A DNA stretch of 64,000 nt from Lithobates sylvaticus. Taxonomy: Eukaryota; Chordata; Amphibia; Anura; Ranidae. The translations under genes and the position numbers were made by a program. Numbering within the stretch: the stretch's first letter is position 1; each line of letters opens with the position of its first letter. The DNA lies in contig CM053029.1 of NCBI GenBank assembly GCA_028564925.1, positions 186,201,545-186,265,544 of the forward strand, read 5' to 3'. This document shows, in pieces, positions 57,170-64,000 of the stretch. The notes under the pieces are model-generated. The model did not search any database and had not been told where the DNA came from. It was given only the letters and a program-made list of their open reading frames with translations.

Positions 57170-58136
57170 CCACTTCAATACAGGGCTTTTAAACACCCTT
57201 CCTTACCAGAGCACTTTTTGCGATTCGGCACTGCGTCGCTTTAACTAACAATTGCGCGGTCGTGTGACACTACATCCAAACAAAATTGACGTCCTTTTTT
57301 TCCCACAAATAGAGCTTTCTTTTGATGGTATTTGATCACCTCTGCGGTTTTTATTTTTTGCGCTATAAACAAAAGAAGAGCGACAATTTTGAAAAAAAAC
57401 TATATTTTTTACTTTTTGCTATAATAAATATCCCATTTTTTTTTTAAAAAAACTATTTTTTTCCTCAGTTTAGGCCGATACGTATTCTTCTACATATTTT
57501 TGGTAAAAAAAATCGCAATAAGCGTATATTGATCGGTTTGCGCAAAAGTTATAGCGTCTACAAAATAGGGGATAGATTAATTTAATTTTTTTTTTTTTTT
57601 TACTAGTAATGGCAGCGATCTGCGATTTTTTTTCGTGACTGCGACATTGCAGCGGACACTTCGGACACTTTTGACACATTTTTGGAACCATTCACATTTA
57701 CACAGCGATCGTTGCTATAAAATTGCAATGATTACTGTGTAAATGTGACTGGCAGGGAAGGGGTTAACACTAGGGGGCGCTGCAGGGGTTAATGTGTTCC
57801 CTATAGGAGTGATTCTAACTGTGGGGGGAGGGGACTCAAGGGGAGGAGACCGATCATGTGTTCCTCCGTACTGGGATCACATGATCGGTCTCCTCTCTAC
57901 TGACGGGACGTGGAGCTGTGTGTTTACACACACAGCTCCACGGTCCCGCGCGGTCCCGTTGTTTTAACGGGCAATCGCGGGTGCCTGGCGGAAATCGCGG
58001 CCGCCGGGCACTCGCACCGGGTCCCGCGCGCGCGCCCCCCAGGAGGCCGGGAATGCGAGGACGTCATATGACGCCCACCCAGGATGGGAGATCCACCTTG
58101 TGGGCGTCATATGACTATGACGCGGTATTGAAGTGG
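57170..58136 (+). mobile_element. TTAA-bounded MITE, family A, copy 4 (967 bp, complete)
   Basis: Flanked by TTAA at 57166-57169 and 58137-58140. Ends CCACTTCAATACAGGGC and CGCGGTATTGAAGTGG form a cleaner inverted repeat than in copies 1-3. The body is family A. The GC-rich end has hairpins GACCGATCATGTG / CACATGATCGGTC, GAGCTGTGTGTTTACACACACAGCTC and GACGTCATATGACGCCC / GGGCGTCATATGAC. The 100-codon frame 57918-58220 is not conserved. Confidence 0.85.
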
Positions 58137-58241
58137 TTAATAACTCTCATAGGTAGCAATTCATTGTTTGAGAGCCCCCTCTTGTTTCAGCACCTCATGA
58201 GAAGGCTGGGAAAGGTATGATATGCAATCAACAGTTTTATA

Positions 58242-59760
58242 TCAGAAGTGATTTTCAAAACAGCAGTTATTCTTTATCAGTTTCTTAGGCCCATAATAAA
58301 TAACCTTGCTGGTGTGAGGTGAACCCCAAAGGAGGATGTAAAGCTGGGACAAGCACTGTGTGTCATTAAGGGAACACACTGGTACTGCTTGTAAGGCCTC
58401 CTCCCACTGTTCTTCCTCAAATGGGCCCACGTTACTCTCCCACCTACTTTCACCTCTAGAAGGGAAACCTTTCAGGAAAATGGTCAACAGCATAGAATAG
58501 CACCTGGATATTAATCCCTTGAAGCATTGGCGGCCTCCCTATCCATGTGCCTGGCCCCTTTCAGGACGCCGGACACATGAATTACAAATGCGGGGATAGG
58601 CAGGGGGGTGTGTATTTTGAAGCACCTGATTAGAACCAGAGGCTCTAATAGGCTTCAAAATAGGGTGGGCTCGGGGGCGCAAAGAGTGCGCCCTGATCCC
58701 ACCCAGTTGTGTGACACTATCGAATGAATATTCGCTATTCTGCCACATTCTCCTCCCGGCCAATCAGGAAGCACCTATTGGCCAGGGAATCTTATGTCTC
58801 AGGACACACTTCTGGGTTCCAATCGGCCGGAAAGGAGAATGCCTGTGTCCTCGCTGGAGCGGCCCGGCTCCTCCTTCTCCCTGCCTCCGTATCTCCTCCA
58901 TGCCTCCACTAGGTAAGGTGATCGCTGCTGGCTGTGTCTCCTGCCGGAGGGGGGGTGCTGCGGGGTGATCGCTGCAGGGTGATCAGTGCTGAATGTGTCA
59001 GTGTCTGGGGGGGATGCTGTCGGGGTGATCGCCGATGGGCGTGTCCGTGTCTCCCGCACGCAGGGGGGTGGGGGGTGCTGCGGTGTGATCGCCGCTGGCC
59101 GTATCTGTGTCTTTGTCTGGGGTAGTTGTGTTGGTTGTGCCGCCCCCCCCAAAAATAGTAGGCACCAGCCGCCACTGCCTTGAAGTAGGACACCTCTGAC
59201 ATGTAATTCAAAATAGGGGACAGGAATTGTAACCATACATCCCTCCTGATTGCGCCCTTATAGCATGCTGCAATTGCACATAGTAAAAACACATATGATT
59301 GTGGAAGTTAGAATTTTGAGGAACACAGTTTACCATTGGAATAAATATATGACAAATGCATGATCCCATATTGTTTCCAACAGGCCCCACCTTGCAAAGA
59401 TAGCGGTTCCGTATAATACCTATTTCCCCATATTGGGCTGTACTTAGTGAAACCAGTTACATCTTGCAATTGTCTCACCTTATTCCACACTTTCTGCATA
59501 AGAACATATGTTAGGAAAAGTTTCTTAGACAGGCCCATAGCCACATCATACACACCTGTCACATAGCGTAGAAGGGCCATTGTGGAATCCACATTCCCTC
59601 CCCCCTCGGCTGACTCCAGAGGCATAGCTCAGGGAATATGTTGCAGCTGGGCTGCCAGATAGTAAAGCCATGGGTTAGGTAATGCCATGCCACCCTCATC
59701 CTTTCTGGAGTTGCTCCAATTTAACCCTTAGGGGCCTAGTGTGCCATAAAAAGGTTCAGA
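58242..59760 (-). pseudogene. L1/Tx1 ORF2 protein, C-terminal fragment
   Basis: Near 59720-59630 the minus strand reads WSNSRKDEGGMALPNPWLYY then LAAQLQHIP. The motif GGxALPNxxLYYxAAQL marks the end of the reverse-transcriptase region in L1/Tx1 ORF2 proteins. It continues past a stop as ALLRYVTGVYDVAMGLSKKL and SPIWGNRYY (59625-59308). Beyond the hAT insertion, 58493-58242 reads EEEQWEEALQAVPVCSLNDT, resembling the region before the C-terminal zinc-knuckle-like part. ORF2 proteins carry endonuclease and reverse transcriptase; only the non-catalytic tail is here. Confidence 0.75.
58525..59177. mobile_element. hAT non-autonomous element, family P, copy 1 (653 bp)
   Basis: Perfect 8-bp target duplication CCTTGAAG (58517-58524 and 59178-59185). 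Termini CATTGGCGGCC and GCCGCCACTG. The interior has GAGGCTCTAATAGGCTTCAA, CCTCCCGGCCAATCAGGAAG and tandem GGGGTGATCGCTG units near 58916-59100. Frames on both strands in the tandem part (58799-59236 minus, 58909-59292 minus) follow the repeats and are not genes. Confidence 0.9.
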
Positions 59761-59881
59761 AAATTGAATTAATAATACAGAATCGTTTTAGGGGGACAAC
59801 CATTGGAGAATTGTGCAAAATATAGAGAAGCTGATCAGTTTCTTAATCCTAAGTACCAATACTTTTACTCAAGTACTATAA

Positions 59882-61427
59882 GGCCGCGTACACACGAGCG
59901 GACTTTCCCGCGGGCTTGTCCGCCGGACTAGAGTCCGCTGGACATTCCGACCATGTGTGGGGCTCCGGCGGACTTTTTCCTCCCAAAAGTCCGGCGGACT
60001 AAGTTTTAAGTTTAGACTTAAAATTGTCCGCTGGACTCGGCAGTCCAGGGGAAAATCCCGCCGTCTGTGTGCTAGTCCCGGGACTTTTGAAATGAACGGA
60101 CTTGCCTCACACACGGAGGAAAGTCCGTTCATTTAGAACGTGACTCCAGCTAGACGGGACTAGCGAAGGCAATCAATGCCGCCACGCTAGCCCCGTCACC
60201 TGGTATGGATTTAAAGGGGAATCCCTACGCTGAAAAAACTGTGTGGGGGTCCCCCCAAATTCACATCAGACCCTTATCCGAGCACGCAGCACGGCCGGTC
60301 AGGAAAGGGGGTGGGGACAAGCGAGCGCCCCCCTCCTGAGCCGTACCAGGCTGCGTGCCCTCAACATGGGGGGTGCCCTGGAGAAAGGGGGGCCCCGCGG
60401 CCCCCCCACCCCAAAGCACCTTGTCCCCATGTTGATGAGGACAAGGGCCTCTTCCCGACAACCCTGGCCGTTGGTTGTCGGGGTCTGCGGGCGGGGGGCT
60501 TTAATAAGAGGGCCCCCAGATACCAGCCCCCCACCCTATGTGAATGAGTATGGGGTACGATGTACCCCTACCCATTCACCTAAGGAAAAAAGTGTAAATA
60601 AAAAAAAATGACACAACTTTTTAAAATATTTCATTGCACAGCTCCGGGGGTCTTCTTCCGTCTTGGGGGTCTTCTCGCCGGACTCCTCCGCTATCTTCTG
60701 CTCTTTTACTTGCTCTTTCACTAGCGGAGGAGATCGGCTTTCTTCTTTGTCGCCGCCGCCGTCTGGGGGTCTTGTGCCGACTTCGGGGGTCTTCGGGGGT
60801 CTCTTCTGTTCTTCTTGCCGGGCCTCCGCTTTCTTCTTCCAGCTCTTTTACGAGCGGTGGCCCGGTCTGTGTTGCCGTCGCCGCCTTCTGCTTCTCCCTC
60901 TTCTCCTTCTTCTGCTTCTTGTTCTTCTTTCTTCTTCCGATATTGACTCGTCATCGTCTCCTCTTGTAATGGCTCTGCCGTGTTGCGCTGCCAGTTATAT
61001 AGGGACAAGGGGTGGGTCACCTGCTCATGTCACATGGTGACCCCGCCCCCCTTATGATGTCACAGTCCCAGCATCATCCCATGTTGAGGGCACGCGGCCT
61101 GGTACGCCTCAGGAGGGGGGTGCTCGCTTATCCCCACCCCCTTTCCTGACCGGCCAGGCTGCGTGCTCGGATAAGGGTCTGCTATGGACTTTGGGGGGAC
61201 CCTCACGCCATTATTTCGGCGTAGGGGTTCCCCTTTAAATCCATACCAGGCGACAGGGCTAGCAAGGTGTCAATCTCGCCGATGGAGGCGGCGACATTGA
61301 CTTCCTTTGCTAGTCCCGTCTAGTTCCGTCTACCTGGAGTCAAGTTCAAAATAAACGGGCTATACTCCGTGTGTGGGCAAGTCCGTTCATTTCATTCATT
61401 TCAAAAGTCCGGCAGACTAGCACACAG
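59882..61427. mobile_element. Fold-back element, family D relative, right end truncated
   Basis: Left terminus GGCCGCGTACACACGAGCGG after TAA, then GTCCGCCGGACT-type words. The arms pair, for example TAGACGGGACTAGCGAAGGC with its complement at about 61300, and TGGTATGGATTTAAAGGGGA with TCCCCTTTAAATCCATACCA. The outer 190 bases of the right arm are missing, so no target duplication can be seen. The middle (60600-60960) is CTTCTTC-rich. It shares interior modules with 51199-54986. Frames 60243-60611, 60634-60969 and 60663-61040 are low-complexity. Confidence 0.75.
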
Positions 61428-61907
61428 ATGATGCGGGTGGAATTCGCACCGCAGCAGTGTGAACTGTTGTTGAAAGTATCGGTTTTAGTATCGGAGCATT
61501 TGTATGAGTACAAGGACTCATGCAAAATCTTAGTATCGACGCCGATATCGATACTGGTATCTGTGCAACACTGGTAGGAAGCAGAGCGTGAATATATAAC
61601 AAATATGGCTGCCTCCATTTTTAAACCATCAAAAACTATACTTAGAATGTTATTTTTTTATAACATGAACACCAATCAGTAACATTATTTGCATCAAACT
61701 GAATATTTGAAAGGGATCAGTATTATTTACAGTACAAATAATACTGTACTTTTTATAATTTTTCCCCCCACACTCTTTTTTAATCAAAGAATTATGTTTT
61801 TAAGAAATAACCCTTTTACAGCCAAGTGACACCATCATTGGGTCTGTCTGCTGGTAGGATGGGCTGGCAGGATTTCTTAAACATCAGATTTTCTTTTAAA
61901 TTGCTTG
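61428..61907. other. No feature recognised
   Basis: About 480 bases. Opposed frames around 61371-61602 reflect ATCGATATC-type words and are not supported as genes. Confidence 0.4.
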
Positions 61908-62343
61908 TAAACCTCAGACATGAAATATGAATAAAGCATATCTCTCAATAGCGTACTTGTTTGAATTAAATACACTAAGTGTCACTTCTGTCTGCTGCTT
62001 CTTTCCTCTGCTATCAGCATGAATCACTTCTGACAAGTTTTCCTGACACCAAGAGAAAAATGGTGACAGGGGAGGGACCCCAGCTAATTGACAACCTCAG
62101 CTCTGTGCCTGTGTCCTCCAATCAGCTGTCAGAGGTCTCCTCACTTAGCAGATTGTAACTTCATCTTTCCACCCCTTTTTTTCTGAACTCTCAGACAAGC
62201 TTATAAATTCAGCACTTTGAACGGATGTAGAGAAGAGAAGACTAAAGATAGACAGATACAATTTATGCAGGAGGATTTGTGTATAACCTGAGAATAGTCA
62301 CTTTACTAGGTATACAGTATGTAAGCGTTTACAACCACTTTAA
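61908..62343 (+). repeat. Dispersed repeat, family Q, copy 2
   Basis: Matches 8758-9187 in order: CCTCAGACATGAAATATGAA, GTCTGCTGCTTC, GAATCACTTCTGACA, GTTTTCCTGACACC, GCAGGAGGATTTGTG, ending GCGTTTACAACCACTTTAA, a likely TTAA end. Confidence 0.6.
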
Positions 62344-63054
62344 TACTATTATATGAAAGAACACATCCATGGGATCCCTGTAGAAGAGTATGCTCTTGCC
62401 CTCAGCCCACTAGAATGATTGTTGATAACTGTGAGAGACAGTCCAAGGTAGGTATGGATCAGGAGCAGAGGGCCAAAGTTGGTCAGACAGGAAATGAAGG
62501 TTGGCTCAAGATCGCTGATGCGGTTTCAAAGGTTTATATTGTGAGGATGCAAGTTTGCGGGAAATTGAGAGTAATCTCTTTCAACACAACAGAAGACTTG
62601 CTCAAATGTGGGAATGAAAAGGAAAAGCTGGAGTTCAACTTTAACGAATGGAAATCTGAGTTTAATAGATGGAGGTTAAGAAAACACCTGTGGCATTAAT
62701 CAAATTCTTTCCTTCCAGACATAAGAGAAAACGTATGTAATGCTTGTTGGACAAAGACACCGACCACTCCAGAGGTGTTGATTACGACTGTTCACATCGA
62801 AAGGCCTCAGAGGACAAAGAGGTTAATGCAGCTAATGACAGATGGAAACCACCACTATGCAGAATTAGAAGAGGGTGTTTTTGTATGTATGCACACATTC
62901 GTTCTCTCTGTCTAATTAAAAATAAAATAGTATTAAAAAAAACAGTGTAAAGGTCACTAGCATGGGATAGTGAAACATTTGCTATAAATCACAGAGAAAA
63001 TATAGTTTATGGTGACCCAAGAACACAAAATTTAATATATTTCAGCTTACCAGT
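62344..63054. other. No feature recognised
   Basis: About 710 bases, apparently unique. A 94-codon plus frame (62415-62699) rich in charged residues has no recognisable domain and is not called. Confidence 0.4.
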
Positions 63055-63058
63055 TTAA

Positions 63059-64000
63059 CCACCTCAATACAGGGCACTTACACCCCCTTCCTGCCCAGAC
63101 CAATTTTCAGCTTGCAGCACTCTCACACTTTGAATGACAATTACTCAGTCATGCAACACTGTACCTATATGAAATATGCATCCTTTTTTTTCACACAAAT
63201 AGAGCTTTCTTTTGGTGGTATTTAATCACTAGTGGGTTTTTTATTTTTTGTGCTATAAATAAAAAAAGCCCATAAATTTTGTGAAAAAAATGCCTTTTTC
63301 TTTGTTTCTGTCATAAAATTTTGCTAATTAGTAATTTTTCTTCATACATTTTGGCCAAAATTTATACCGCTACATATCTTTGATAAAAATAACCCAAATT
63401 AGTGTATATTATTTGGTCTTTGTAAAAGTTGTAGAGTCTACAAACTATGGTGCCAATCACTGAAAATTGATCACATCTGATCAGGCCTTCAGTACATGAG
63501 GTGAATCTCATTTCTTGAGACACTAGCAAGTCAGGAAAGTACAAATATCCCCCCCCCCCCCCAATGACCCCTTTTTAGAAAGTAGACATTCCAATGTATT
63601 AAGTAAGTAGCATGGTGAGTTTTTTTTAAGCTGTAATTTTTTTCCCACAATTCTTTGCAAAATTAAGATGTTTTTTTCATTTTTTTTTTTACTAAATTGT
63701 CATATTATCAGGTTATTTCTCAAACACAGCATATGCATACAACAAATTACACCCCAAAATACATTCAGCTACTCTTCCCGAGTATGGCGATACCACAGGT
63801 GTGAGACTTTTACACAGCCTGGCCACATACAAAGGCCCAACATTGAAGTAGCACCTTCAGGCGTTCTACGAGCATAAATGACACATCTCATTTCTCAACC
63901 ACCTATTACACTTCTGAAGGCCCTGGAGCACCGGTACAATGGAATTGCCAACAAAATGACCCTATTTTGGAAAGCAAATACCCCAATGTATAATCTATGA
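63059..64000 (+). mobile_element. TTAA-bounded element, family A relative (right end outside window)
   Basis: Starts CCACCTCAATACAGGGCAC after TTAA (63055-63058), like family A copy 4, then GAGCTTTCTTTTGGTGGTAT. Instead of the family A GC-rich end it continues with CAATGACCCCTTTTTAGAAA and AATACATTCAGCTACTCTTC, the sequence of the inverted repeat at 25430-26535. It is therefore a member of the longer subfamily seen in the 21922-26972 composite, more diverged, with the right end beyond the window. Confidence 0.7.

Larger units (their letters stand above)
58141..59870 (-). mobile_element. L1/Tx1-type LINE, 3' coding part, minus strand
   Basis: The ORF2 C-terminal region of an L1-clade element read from right to left, interrupted by a hAT element at 58525-59177. 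No 5' part remains and the family A element abuts its 3' side. Several stops occur. The order and spacing of the two coding pieces are normal once the hAT element is ignored. Confidence 0.75.

Noticed and set aside
58799-59292. Frames of 145 and 127 codons on the minus strand
   Set aside because: They overlap each other in different frames within a hAT element with tandem GGTGATCGC units; not a protein.
60634-61040. Ser/Leu-rich frames of 111 and 125 codons
   Set aside because: They lie in the CTTCTTC-rich centre of a fold-back element and overlap in two frames; low complexity.

Overview
The window looks like repeat-dense intergenic or intronic DNA from an amphibian, most likely a neobatrachian frog of the true-frog (ranid) kind. 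This is inferred from the mix of repeats: several Tc1 families, a CR1 LINE, an L1/Tx1 LINE, many TTAA-bounded piggyBac-like MITEs, hAT fold-back elements, and hammerhead-ribozyme-like motifs of the type reported in Penelope-like elements. I found no convincing host protein-coding gene, tRNA, rRNA, CRISPR array or prokaryotic operon. Nearly every open reading frame above 60 codons is low-complexity, antisense to a repeat, or part of a decayed transposon. Two assembly gaps (N runs) lie at 19342-19771 and 49373-49809.

Layout. 1-14.7 kb: a chain of short TTAA-bounded elements (families called A, B, F, G, H, I, J, M, Q and R here), a GC-rich minisatellite (4.4-4.7 kb) and a peculiar TCCGT-rich pair of elements (6.75-7.71 kb). 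15.1-17.5 kb: a hAT-like element and more TTAA elements. 17.5-20.4 kb: mostly unrecognised sequence, a weak exon candidate, a gap, and next to the gap a well-formed hammerhead-like ribozyme on the minus strand. 20.4-28.1 kb: nested TTAA elements, then a 5-kb TTAA-bounded composite with a 350-bp tandem array and a 1.1-kb inverted repeat, then a CCCCGTACACACGG fold-back element. 28-37 kb: mostly unrecognised, with a fossil LTR-like inverted pair, a TTAA element and a Tc1 fragment. 37.8-43.7 kb: a CR1-like LINE 3' end on the plus strand, an inverted pair of hammerhead-like motifs, and a long CR1 LINE on the minus strand with two MITEs inside it. 43.7-50.9 kb: nested TTAA elements and three abutting Tc1 copies. 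51.2-61.4 kb: a 3.8-kb hAT-type fold-back element with an exact TTAA insertion, a Tc1 with two insertions, a further A element, an L1/Tx1 LINE split by a hAT element with a perfect 8-bp target duplication, and a second fold-back element sharing interior modules with the first. 62.3-64 kb: unrecognised sequence, then the start of another TTAA element cut by the window edge.

There is no pathway for these parts to serve. Their value is as a readable record of insertion order: at least six insertions can be placed inside older elements, several with intact target-site duplications. The most interesting signals are the hammerhead-like motifs (one with all stems formed, two as an inverted pair) and the module sharing between fold-back families. 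Family letters are labels of convenience; superfamily assignments rest on target duplications, termini and remembered sequence similarity, with no database search.
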